NCBI RefSeq assembly: GCF_019880305.1
Contig: NZ_CP082301.1
Span: 7,254,001 to 7,318,000, forward strand
DNA: 64,000 bases
From: Streptomyces decoyicus
GTDB lineage: Bacteria > Actinomycetota > Actinomycetes > Streptomycetales > Streptomycetaceae
Reading direction: 5' to 3'
Shown here: positions 17,156-26,500 of the stretch, in pieces
Position numbering within the stretch: the first letter of the stretch is position 1
Layout: each line of letters starts with the position of its first letter
Made by a program: the position numbers and the translations under genes
The notes under the pieces: model-generated
What the model was told of the DNA's origin: nothing
Database searches by the model: none
Seen by the model: the letters and a program-made list of their open reading frames with translations, nothing else

Positions 17156-18481
17156 ATGACGAACTCTCCTCCGCGTTCGCTGATCACACGCCTGGGTATC
17201 CCGCCGACCCTCGCCTGGGGATACCTCGGACTCCTCCTCTTCATGATCGGAGACGGAGTCGAGTCCGGCTATCTCTCGCCGTACCTCATCGACCAGGGCA
17301 TCTCGGAGTCCCGGGTCGCGCTGCTGTTCACCGTCTACGGGATCGCCGCCGGCCTCGCCGCCTGGCTCTCCGGAGTGCTGTCCGACCTGTGGGGCCCGCG
17401 CCGCGTCATGTGGACCGGCCTGGCCATCTGGGCCGCCTTCCAGCTGTTCTTCCTCCTCGCCGCCATCCCGCTCACCAGCTATCCGCTGATGATGCTCGCC
17501 TACGGGCTGCGCGGCCTGGGGTATCCGCTGTTCGCCTACGGGTTCCTCGTCTGGGTCGCCGGGGTGACACCGCGCGCCCGGCTCGGTACGGCGATGGGGT
17601 GGTTCTGGTTCGCCTTCACGGGCGGCCTGCCCACGCTCGGCTCGCTGGTCGCCGGCGGGCTCATCCCGCAGATCGGTTCCTACGCCACGCTGTGGGCCGC
17701 GCTGGTCCTGGTGGCCGCGGGCGGGCTGATCGCCCTGCTGCTGGTCCGTGACGACCACGGTGTACGGCGGCCCCGCGGTACGGGGGAGGGGCCGGTGGCC
17801 ACCCTGGTCGGCAGCATCACGATCCTGTGGCGCAACCCCCGGGTCGGGGTCGGCTCGGTCGTCCGGGTGATCAACACCGCCTCGCAGTTCGGCTTCTTCG
17901 TGATCATGCCGATCCACTTCACCAGGACCGTCGGCTTCAGCCTCACCCAGTGGCTGCATCTGCTCAGCGCGATGTTCGCGACCAACATCTTCGCCAACCT
18001 GCTGTTCGGCGTGCTCGGCGACCGCTTCGGCTGGCGCCGCACCATCGCCTGGTTCGGCGGTGCCGGCTGCACGCTCAGCACGCTGCTGCTCTTCTACGTC
18101 CCGGACGCCGCGGGCCCGAACTTCCCGCTCGCCCTCCTGGTCGCCGCCTTCTACGGCGCTACGCTGGCAGGTTATGTACCCCTATCGGCGCTGGTGCCCA
18201 CTCTGGAGCCGAAGCACCAGGGGCAGGCGCTGGCCGCCCTCAACCTGGGCGCGGGAGCCAGCACCTTCGTCGGCCCCGCCGTCGTCGCGGCCTTCGTCGG
18301 ACCGCTCGGCGTCGAAGGGGTGGTCTGGATCTTCGCGGGGATGTACGCGGTGAGCTGCGTGCTCGCCCACTTCCTGAAGCTGCCGGACGAGCCGGGTACG
18401 GCGGACGCGCAGGACGCCGCCGCACAGCGCGGCAACGCCCCCGAGGGCACCGCTGCCGGCGCCGCCTCGGCACCGGCGTGA
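17156..18481 (+). CDS. MFS transporter, polyol/sugar type
   Basis: A 441-residue, 12-helix major facilitator protein with GYLSPYLIDQGISESRVALLF near the start (helix 1 to loop) and a loop 2-3 motif SDLWGPRRVMW. It most resembles the ribitol/arabinitol (RbtT/DalT) branch. ATG 17156 follows AAAGGGAG; the longer frame upstream is non-coding in character. It is first in a same-strand operon with two FGGY kinases, so it probably imports the polyol or ketose they phosphorylate. Confidence 0.88.
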   Translation: MTNSPPRSLITRLGIPPTLAWGYLGLLLFMIGDGVESGYLSPYLIDQGISESRVALLFTVYGIAAGLAAWLSGVLSDLWGPRRVMWTGLAIWAAFQLFFLLAAIPLTSYPLMMLAYGLRGLGYPLFAYGFLVWVAGVTPRARLGTAMGWFWFAFTGGLPTLGSLVAGGLIPQIGSYATLWAALVLVAAGGLIALLLVRDDHGVRRPRGTGEGPVATLVGSITILWRNPRVGVGSVVRVINTASQFGFFVIMPIHFTRTVGFSLTQWLHLLSAMFATNIFANLLFGVLGDRFGWRRTIAWFGGAGCTLSTLLLFYVPDAAGPNFPLALLVAAFYGATLAGYVPLSALVPTLEPKHQGQALAALNLGAGASTFVGPAVVAAFVGPLGVEGVVWIFAGMYAVSCVLAHFLKLPDEPGTADAQDAAAQRGNAPEGTAAGAASAPA

Positions 18482-18494
18482 GAGGACTCCACTG

Positions 18495-20069
18495 ATGTCC
18501 GTACTGACCATCGACGTCGGCACCACGGTGATCAAGTCGGTCGTCTTCGACGACCAGGGCACCGAGATCGCCGTCGCCCGCCGGGCCACCGAGGTCCTGC
18601 GCCCGCACCCCGGCTGGGCGGAACAGGACATGGACGCCGTCTGGGACGCCGTCGTCCACACCGTCCGCACCGTCCTCGACGGGCTGTCCGACCCGGTCTG
18701 GCTGGTGTCCTTCACCGCCCAGGGCGACGGCGCCTGGCTCGTCGACGACCGCGGCCGGCCCACCGGACCCGCCATCCTGTGGTCCGACGGCCGGGCCGGG
18801 GACCTGCTCACCGGGTGGCAGCGCGACGGCGTCCTGGAGGCGGCCTTCCGCCGGAACGGCTCGCTGACCTGCGCAGGGATGCCCAATGCCCTCTTCGCCT
18901 GGCTCGCCGCGAACGACCCGGACCGGCTGGCCCGCTCCGCCACCTCGCTCACCGCCGCCGGCTGGCTCTTCCTGCGCTTCACCGGTGTACGCGCCAGCGA
19001 TGAATCCGATGCCTCGGCCCCGTTCCTCGACCACGCCACCGGCGCGTACGACCCGTACATCCTCGATCTGTTCGGCCTCGGCGCGTACGAGCGGCTGCTG
19101 CCCACCGTCCTCGGGGAGTCGCAGCGGATCGCCGAGATCACCGGCGCGGCGGCGGGCGAACTGGGGCTGCCCGCCGGGCTCCCGGTCGTGATGTCCCCCT
19201 ACGACATCGCCGCCACCGCCCGCGGTGTCGGCGTCGTCAACCCCGGCCAGGCCTGCAGCATCCTCGGGACCACACTGTGCACCGAGATCGTCCGTACCGA
19301 CATCGACACCGGCGGCGAACCGTCCGGCGTCCACATCGCCTACCGGGGACGCGAACGGGTGCTGCGCGCCTTCCCCACCCTCAACGGCGCCGAGGTCCTC
19401 GGCTGGGCCGCCCGGCTGCTCCACCTGCCCGGCCCCCCGGAGCTGGCACAGCTCGCCTTCGAGTCGGAGCCGGGCGCTAGGGGGCTGATGTTCCTGCCCT
19501 ACCTCTCCCCGGCCGGCGAGCGGGCCCCGTTCCTCGACCCGGGCGCCCGCGGCTCCTTCTGGGGGCTGTCCCTGGAGCACACGCCCGCCGATCTGGCGCG
19601 CGCCGTCTTCGACGGGCTCTCGCTGGTCCTGCGGGACTCGCTGGCCGCCGCCCGTACGGACGTCAGCGAGCTGCGGCTGTGCGGCGGCGGCGCCAACAGC
19701 GATGCCTGGTGTGCGCTGATCGCCGATGCAACGGGTGTGCCCACCGCCCGCTCCGGCGACACCGAACTCGGCGCCAAGGGCGCCTTCCTCACCGGCCTGG
19801 TCCGCACCGGCGCCGAGACCAGCATGCACAGCGCGGCCGCCAAGTACGTCCGGATGCAGCGCAGTTGGGAGCCCGTACCGGAGCGCGCGGAGTTCTATGC
19901 CGCGCTGTACGAGGACTTCCTCGGCTGGCGGGCCCGCGCCCGGGAGGCGGGCTGGCGGGGCGGCGCGGTCTGGCGGGGGAGCGCCCGCCGCCGGCCCGAG
20001 GCCCCCGGCCGGCCGACCGAAACCACCGGCCACCCCGCCGGCACCACCCCTGGAGGCCCCCGTGTCTGA
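18495..20069 (+). CDS. FGGY-family carbohydrate kinase (first)
   Basis: A 524-residue ATP-dependent sugar kinase. The N-terminal phosphate motif is IDVGTTVIKSVVFDD; other family marks are GWAEQDMDAVW, SFTAQGDGAW, and the C-terminal signature ELRLCGGGANSDAWC. Catalytic Asp is expected in PYDIAATARGVG. It is related to erythritol and xylulose kinases; the exact substrate cannot be told. The last about 30 residues are a Pro/Arg/Thr-rich tail that is probably disordered. It starts 13 bp after the transporter and overlaps the next kinase by eight bases. Confidence 0.88.
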   Translation: MSVLTIDVGTTVIKSVVFDDQGTEIAVARRATEVLRPHPGWAEQDMDAVWDAVVHTVRTVLDGLSDPVWLVSFTAQGDGAWLVDDRGRPTGPAILWSDGRAGDLLTGWQRDGVLEAAFRRNGSLTCAGMPNALFAWLAANDPDRLARSATSLTAAGWLFLRFTGVRASDESDASAPFLDHATGAYDPYILDLFGLGAYERLLPTVLGESQRIAEITGAAAGELGLPAGLPVVMSPYDIAATARGVGVVNPGQACSILGTTLCTEIVRTDIDTGGEPSGVHIAYRGRERVLRAFPTLNGAEVLGWAARLLHLPGPPELAQLAFESEPGARGLMFLPYLSPAGERAPFLDPGARGSFWGLSLEHTPADLARAVFDGLSLVLRDSLAAARTDVSELRLCGGGANSDAWCALIADATGVPTARSGDTELGAKGAFLTGLVRTGAETSMHSAAAKYVRMQRSWEPVPERAEFYAALYEDFLGWRARAREAGWRGGAVWRGSARRRPEAPGRPTETTGHPAGTTPGGPRV

Positions 20070-21576
20070 CCCGCGCCCCGACGGCGGCACCCCCGCCCCC
20101 GGCCTCGACGGCATCTGGCTGGGCCTCGACCTCGGCACCCAGAGCGCGCGCTGTGTCGCCGTCGACGGCACCGGGCAGGTCCTGGCCTCCGCCGCCCGCC
20201 CGTTGACCGGCCGGCGCGACGGCAAGCAGCACGAGCAGGACCCCGAGGAGTGGTGGAGCGCGCTGGCCGCCGCGTGCCGGGAGGCCCTCGGCGGCGTCGA
20301 CACCCGGCGGATCCGCGGGCTGGCCGTCGACGGCACCTCCGGCACGATCCTGCTCGCCGACGCACACGGCACCCCGCTCACCCCCGGTCTGATGTACGAC
20401 GACGGGCGCGCCGCCGCCGAGGCCGCGGCCGTCAACGCCGCCGGAGAGGCGGTCTGGCAGGAACTGGGCTACCGCAGCATGCAGCCCTCCTGGGCGCTGC
20501 CCAAACTCGTCTCCCTGCTGAAGAACGCCGCCGCGCGCCGGCCCGGCGTCCGGCTGCTGCACCAGGTCGACCTGGTGACCTGGCGGCTGGCGGGCCACCA
20601 GGTCGCCGGCGACGCCAGTCATGCCCTCAAGACCGGCTACCACCTCGTCGAGGAACGCTGGCCGGAGCAGGTCATGGACGAACTCGGCGCCCCCGAGGGC
20701 CTGTTGCCCGAGGTGGTGCGCCCCGGCAGCCCGCTCGGCACCGTCTGCGCCGCTGCCGCCGAGGCCACCGGCATCCCCGAAGGAACCACCATCGTCGCCG
20801 GGATGACCGACGGCTGCGCCGCGCAGATCGGCGCCGGGGCACTCGCGCCGGGCGCCTGGAACTCGGTGCTCGGCACCACCCTCGTCCTCAAGGGCAGCAG
20901 CCCGCACCTGGTCCGCGACCCGGCAGGCGTCGTCTACTGCCACCGCGGGCCGGGCGACAACTGGCTGCCGGGCGGCGCCTCCAGCAGCGGCGCCGGCGTC
21001 CTTGCCCGGCACTTCCCCGGCGAGGACCTGGACGCGCTCACCGCCCGCGCCGCGGCCCTGGACCCGGACGCGGTCGCCTACCCCCTGGTCTCCACCGGCG
21101 GCGAACGCTTCCCCTTCCGCGCCCCCGGCGCCACACCCTTCGTCCTCGGCGACGTCCCCACCCGGGCCGCCGAATTCCACGCCTACCTCCTCGGCGTCGC
21201 CTGCCTCGAACGGCTCTGCTTCGACTATCTCGACCACCTCGGCGCGCCCGTCGACGGGCCGCTCACCCTCACCGGCGGCGGCGCCCGCAACGCCTACTGG
21301 TGCCAACTGCGCGCCGATGTCCTGGGACGTCCCGTACTGCTGCCGCAGCAGGCCGAGGCCGCCCTCGGCATGGCGGTCCTCGCCGCCACCTCCTCCGGCG
21401 CCGGCCTCCAGGAAGCGGCCGCCGCCATGGTCCGCATCGACCGGGAGATCCGGCCCGCACCGGGCCGCACCGCCCGCTACCTCCCCGTCCATCTCCGTTT
21501 CCTCGACGAACTCACCCGCCGTGGCTGGCTCGACCAGGCCGTGGCCGACCACGCCCGCAGGAGGGCCGCACCGTGA
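20062..21576 (+). CDS. FGGY-family kinase (second), D-ribulokinase-like
   Basis: A 504-residue kinase beginning GLDLGTQSARCVAVD, with AVDGTSGTILLAD, LMYDDGRA, GMTDGCAAQIGAGA and LTGGGARNAYW. The LMYDD.RA and GMTDGCAAQ segments recall the D-ribulose/xylulose kinase-like branch found in cyanobacteria and plants. GTG 20062 is preceded by TGGAGGCCCC and overlaps the upstream stop. Two different FGGY kinases in one operon suggest two alternative substrates or two phosphorylation steps. Its stop overlaps the phosphatase start (GTGA). Confidence 0.87.
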   Translation: MSDPRPDGGTPAPGLDGIWLGLDLGTQSARCVAVDGTGQVLASAARPLTGRRDGKQHEQDPEEWWSALAAACREALGGVDTRRIRGLAVDGTSGTILLADAHGTPLTPGLMYDDGRAAAEAAAVNAAGEAVWQELGYRSMQPSWALPKLVSLLKNAAARRPGVRLLHQVDLVTWRLAGHQVAGDASHALKTGYHLVEERWPEQVMDELGAPEGLLPEVVRPGSPLGTVCAAAAEATGIPEGTTIVAGMTDGCAAQIGAGALAPGAWNSVLGTTLVLKGSSPHLVRDPAGVVYCHRGPGDNWLPGGASSSGAGVLARHFPGEDLDALTARAAALDPDAVAYPLVSTGGERFPFRAPGATPFVLGDVPTRAAEFHAYLLGVACLERLCFDYLDHLGAPVDGPLTLTGGGARNAYWCQLRADVLGRPVLLPQQAEAALGMAVLAATSSGAGLQEAAAAMVRIDREIRPAPGRTARYLPVHLRFLDELTRRGWLDQAVADHARRRAAP

Positions 21577-22199
21577 CCGACTTCATCCTCGTACGCCATG
21601 GCGAGACCGTCTGGCATGCGGAGAACCGCTACGCCGGCCGCACCGATGTGCCCCTCACCGACCACGGCCGCGAGCAGGCCGCCACCCTCGCCACCTGGGC
21701 CGCCTCCGCCGGCCTCACCGCCGTCGCCAGCTCCCCGCTCTCCCGCGCCCGGCTCACCGCCGCCCCCGCCGCCGAGGCCTGCGGCCTCACCGCACGCACC
21801 GACGAGCGGCTCTACGAACTCGACTTCGGCCAGGGCGAGGGCCTGACCAGGGACGAGATGCGCCACCGCTTCCCGGAGCGGCTGGCCGCCTTCCTCGCCG
21901 ACCCGGTCGACAACCATCTGCCCGACGGGGAGGACCCGCGCCGCGCCGCCGCGCGCGCCGCCGACTGCCTCGCCGACCTCGCCCACGAGCAGCCGCACGG
22001 CCGGATCCTGGTCGTCGCGCACTCCACCCTCGTCCGGGTCCTGCTCTGCCATCTGCTGGGGATCCCGCTCGCCGACTACCGCCGGGTCTTCCCCCAGGTG
22101 CACAACGGCGCCCTCACCGAGATCCGCATCGAGAACGGGCGGACCGCGCTGCTCAGCTTCAACACCCCGGCCCTGAACCGGGCCCCCGCCCTCCACTGA
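21573..22199 (+). CDS. Histidine phosphatase (phosphoglycerate-mutase-like)
   Basis: A 208-residue enzyme with the catalytic LVRHGETVWHAENRYAG motif at its N-terminus, ASSPLSRARLTA, ELDFGQGEGLT, and the second histidine in VVAHSTLVRVL. The family removes or transfers phosphate on sugars and small metabolites. GTG 21573 is coupled to the kinase stop. In this operon it probably dephosphorylates a pathway intermediate or prevents sugar-phosphate stress. Confidence 0.9.
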   Translation: MTDFILVRHGETVWHAENRYAGRTDVPLTDHGREQAATLATWAASAGLTAVASSPLSRARLTAAPAAEACGLTARTDERLYELDFGQGEGLTRDEMRHRFPERLAAFLADPVDNHLPDGEDPRRAAARAADCLADLAHEQPHGRILVVAHSTLVRVLLCHLLGIPLADYRRVFPQVHNGALTEIRIENGRTALLSFNTPALNRAPALH

Positions 22200-22245
22200 C
22201 CGTACGGCCGCCCGTACCGCACCCGCCTCTCAGGAGAAGCCCCTC

Positions 22246-23289
22246 ATGAGCACCACCGTCCTCGCCGCCGGCAACCACTTCATCCGCCCGAGCCTGTTCA
22301 CCCGGGCCGTGCAGGCGGCCGCCGGGGACGCCCCGCTGGACGTACGCGAGATCCAATTCGACTGGCCGCACACCCCCTTCGGCCCGGTCGCCGAGGTCAT
22401 CGAGGCATCCGGCAGCGAGGACGAGATGATCGAGGCCCTCCAAGGCGTCGAGATCTGTGTCACCGAGCACGGCCCGCTCACCGAGCGGATCCTCGCCCAC
22501 TGCCCCGATCTGAAGCTGTTCTGCACCAGCCGCGGCGGCCCGGTCAACGCCAACGTCGAAGCCGCCACCCGGCACGGCGTCGCGGTCTGCTACGCCCCCG
22601 GCCGCAACGCCACGGCCACCGCGGAGCACACCCTCACCCTGATGCTGGCCGCCGCCCGCGGCGTCGGCGACACCCACACCGACCTGCGCCGGGGCGTCTG
22701 GCGCGGCGACTACTACGACTACGACACCTGTGGCATCGAGATCGAAGGCGCCACCGTCGGGCTGATCGGCTTCGGCGCCATCGGCAGCCGGGTCGCCAAG
22801 GTCCTCGCCGCCATGGGCGCCCAGGCCCTCGTCCACGACCCCTACGTCCGTCCCGAGGCGCTGGCCGGCCTCGCCGAACAGGTCTCCCTCGACGAACTGC
22901 TGACCCGCTCCCGCATCGTCTCCCTGCACGCCCGGGTCACCGAGGAGACCACGGGCATGATCGGGCGCAGGCAGATCGCCGCGATGCCCCGTGGCGCGGT
23001 CCTGGTCAACTGCGCCCGCGGTGCGCTCCTCGACTACGACGCGGTCTGCGACGCCCTGGACTCCGGGCAGCTGGCCGGCGCCGGTTTCGATGTCTTCCCC
23101 GAGGAGCCGCTGCCCGCGGGCTCCCGGCTGCTGACCGCTCCCGGCGTCGTGCTCACCCCGCACATCGCGGGCGGCAGCCAGGAGGTCGCGCACAAGGCGG
23201 CACGGATCGTCGCCGCCGAGGTCGGCCGCCATCTGCGCGGCGAGCCACTGGTCAACTGTGCCAACCCAGGTGTATTTCAGGCCAGTTGA
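22246..23289 (+). CDS. D-isomer-specific 2-hydroxyacid dehydrogenase
   Basis: A 347-residue NAD(P)-dependent dehydrogenase of the phosphoglycerate dehydrogenase/glyoxylate reductase fold. Visible: GLIGFGAIGSRVAKVL (nucleotide motif), catalytic Arg in NCARGALLDYD, Glu in FDVFPEEPLP and His in LTPHIAGGSQ. The preceding AGGAGAAG fixes ATG 22246. It ends the DeoR-MFS-kinase-kinase-phosphatase operon. No C-terminal ACT domain is present, so a sugar-acid or 2-hydroxyacid substrate is more likely than serine biosynthesis. Confidence 0.88.
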   Translation: MSTTVLAAGNHFIRPSLFTRAVQAAAGDAPLDVREIQFDWPHTPFGPVAEVIEASGSEDEMIEALQGVEICVTEHGPLTERILAHCPDLKLFCTSRGGPVNANVEAATRHGVAVCYAPGRNATATAEHTLTLMLAAARGVGDTHTDLRRGVWRGDYYDYDTCGIEIEGATVGLIGFGAIGSRVAKVLAAMGAQALVHDPYVRPEALAGLAEQVSLDELLTRSRIVSLHARVTEETTGMIGRRQIAAMPRGAVLVNCARGALLDYDAVCDALDSGQLAGAGFDVFPEEPLPAGSRLLTAPGVVLTPHIAGGSQEVAHKAARIVAAEVGRHLRGEPLVNCANPGVFQAS

Positions 23290-23526
23290 GGCGTCAAGAG
23301 TCGGCCGTCGGGGCGGCATCGGCCCAGGTACCGGGGAGGTGGCGGAGGTGGAACACCACCTTCGTGACCTTGGCGAAATCAACTACCGCCTGGTACGCGT
23401 GCGTTGACAGTGCAAGGGGGTGGCTCCACCATGCAACGCGGTATCAGCGGGCCAGGGCATGTCCTACCGCTGGTTACCGCAGGTGGCAGTGGTAAAGCGT
23501 GTCCGCCCCCAGCAGAAGGAGCGCCC

Positions 23527-26500
23527 GTGGCCCCCTGGCCCCCTCTCCCCGGCAACCCCCTTTCCGGGTCCGGCGACCCCGGTTCCCGCCCTCCTGCCTC
23601 CACTCCCGGCGGTCCGGCTCGTCCCGCGGCTGCCCCTGCCGGGCAGACCGCCGGGGCCGCTCGGCCCGGTCCCGCCTCCGACGAGCCCGCCCGCCCTGGG
23701 ACCGCGGGCCGTGACCTCGTCGTCGCGCTCTCGCCCTTCGAGGAGCCGGGCGAGCGGATCGTCGTGGCGGCCGAACGCGCGGGCGCGCTCGGCCTGCTGG
23801 ACCTCGGCCGGGACGCCGGTGCCGCGCGCGACGCGCTCGCCAGGACCGGACGATTACGCCACGGAGTGCGGGTGCCGGTGGGATGCCCGCTCACGCCCGC
23901 CGATCTGCCCGACGAGGTCGACACCGTGCTGCTCGCCGACCCACGGGCGTACGCCGCCGCCGTGCCGCACGCCGTCACGCACGCCGCCACCGGACCGAGC
24001 GCGGTCCCCGGGCCGGACGACTGGTCCGGCGGCGGGCGGCGCCGCGTATGGGCCGAGATCACCACCCCCGAGGAGGCCGCGGCGGCGTGTGCCGCCGGGG
24101 CCACCGCGCTCGTCGCCCGGGGCCATGAGTCGGGCGGCCGGGTGGGCGAACTCACCACCTGCGTCCTGTTGCAGCGCGTACTGACCGACCCGTCCGTGAC
24201 GGTCCCCGTGCTCGCCGCCGGGGGCATCGGCCCGCACACCGCCGCGGCGGCCGTCGCGGGTGGCGCGGCCGGAGTGCTGCTCGACTCCCAGCTCGCGCTG
24301 ACCACCGAGGGCGAGGCCCGGCTGCCCCTGGCGGTCGCCGCCGCGATCCGGGCCATGGACGGCAGTGAGACCACGCTCGTCGCGGGCCACCGGGTGCTCA
24401 CCCGCCCGGACCTCACCACACCCGCGGCCGCCGGCCCCGCAGAGGCCGGCGCCGGGACCACCGGGGAGGACACCGGCCCGGCCCGCGTCGCCGCGCTCCT
24501 CGGCGCCCGCGACCTGCACACCCAGCTGCTCCCCGTCGGCCAGGACGGTGCGTTCGCCGCCCGGCTCGCCGCGCGGCACCGCACCACCGGTGGCATCGTG
24601 CAGGCGGTACGGACCGGCCTCGCGGAGCACCTCGCCGCGGCGGCCCGCACCCGTCCGCTCGCCCCGCGCCCCCGAGCCCGCCATCTCCCCGTTGCCCAGG
24701 GGCCGATGACCCGGGTCAGCGACGAGTCCGCCTTCGCCGCCGCCGTGGCCGCCGAGGGCGGACTGCCCTTCCTCGCGCTCGCCGTGATGGACGGCGGGCA
24801 GGTGCGCCGGCTGCTGGCCGAGACCGCCGAGCGGCTTGGCGAGCGGCCGTGGGGCGTGGGACTGCTCGGCTTCGCACCGCCCGAACTCCGGCGCGAACAA
24901 CTCGCCGCGGTCGCCGAGTTCGCCCCCGAGTACGCCCTCATCGCCGGTGGCCGGCCCGCCCAGGCCGCGCCCCTCGAAGCGGCCGGGACACGGACCTACC
25001 TCCATGTCCCGGCACCGGGGCTGCTGGAGCGCTACCTCGCCGAAGGCGCCCGGAGATTCATCTTCGAGGGGCAGGAGTGCGGTGGTCACATCGGCCCCCG
25101 GGCCAGCTTCCCGCTGTGGGAGGAGCAGATCGAGCGGCTGACCGTCCACACCCGGACGCACGGCGGGACGGCCGAGGACCTGGACCTGCTCTTCGCGGGC
25201 GGCATCCACGACGCCCGCTCCGCCGCCATGGCGGCGGCCGCCGCGGCCCCGCTCGCCGAGCTCGGCGCCCGTATCGGCGTCCTGATGGGCACCGCCTACC
25301 TGTTCACCCAGGAGGCCGTGGCCACCGGCGCCGTACTCCCCGGATTCCAGGACACCGCGCTGGCCTGCGACCGGACCGTACTGCTGCGGACCGCACCGGG
25401 CCATGCCACGCGCTGCGCCGAGACCGCCTACGCCGAGGAGTTCGCCGCGGCCGAACATCTCCTCGCCGCGCAGGGCACCGACCCGCGCGCCCGGTGGGAG
25501 GAGCTGGAGCGCCGCAACCTCGGGCGGCTGCGCCTGGCGAGCAAGGGCCTGCGCCATACGGACGGCGGGCCGCCCGCGCCGGTGGAGGAGCCGGAACAGC
25601 GCCGGGAGGGCCTGTACATGCTGGGCCAGGCCGCCACCGCCCGCAGCGCCCCCACCACCGTCGCCGCGCTGCACACCGACGTCACCGAAGGGGCCACCGC
25701 ACAGCTCACGGCACGGGCGGAACGGTTCCAAGCCCCCGACGGACAACCGGAGCGGGACGCGGAGCCGCTGGACATCGCCATCGTCGGCATGGCGTGCTTC
25801 TATCCCGGCGCGGCCGACACCGCCCGCTTCTGGTCCAATGTCGTCGCCGGCGTCGACTCCGTCACCGAGGTCCCCGCCGAGCGCTGGGACACCGCTACGT
25901 ACCACGACCCGGACCCCGCGCGGGCGGGCGAACGCACCCCGTCGCGCTGGGGCGGCTTCCTGCCCGCCATCCCGTTCGACGCCCTCGCCCACGGCATCCC
26001 CCCGTCCTCCCTCACCGGCATCGATCCCGTGCAGCTCCTCGCCCTGGAAGCGGCCGCCAAGGCGTTGGCGGACGCCGGATACGCCGACCGCGACTTCGAC
26101 CGCACCCGCACCAGCGTCGTCTTCGGTGCCGAGGCGGGCGCCGAACTGGCCGGCGCCTACGGCCTGCGCACGCTGCACCCGGCCTACCTGGGAGAGCTGC
26201 CGCCCGGCCTCGACGCCGAACTGCCCCGCCTGACGGAGGACTCCTTCCCCGGCGTGCTCGCCAATGTCATCGCCGGGCGCATCGCGAGCCGGCTCGACCT
26301 GGGCGGTGCCAACTGCACCGTCGATGCCGCCTGTGCCTCCTCGCTCGCCGCGCTCGACCTGGCCTGCCGCCAACTGCGCGACCACGACAGCGATATGGCG
26401 CTGTGCGGCGGCGCGGATGTGCACAACGGCATCAACGACTATCTGATGTTCGCGTCCGTACGCGCCCTGTCGCCCACCGGCCGCTGCCGCCCCTTCGACG

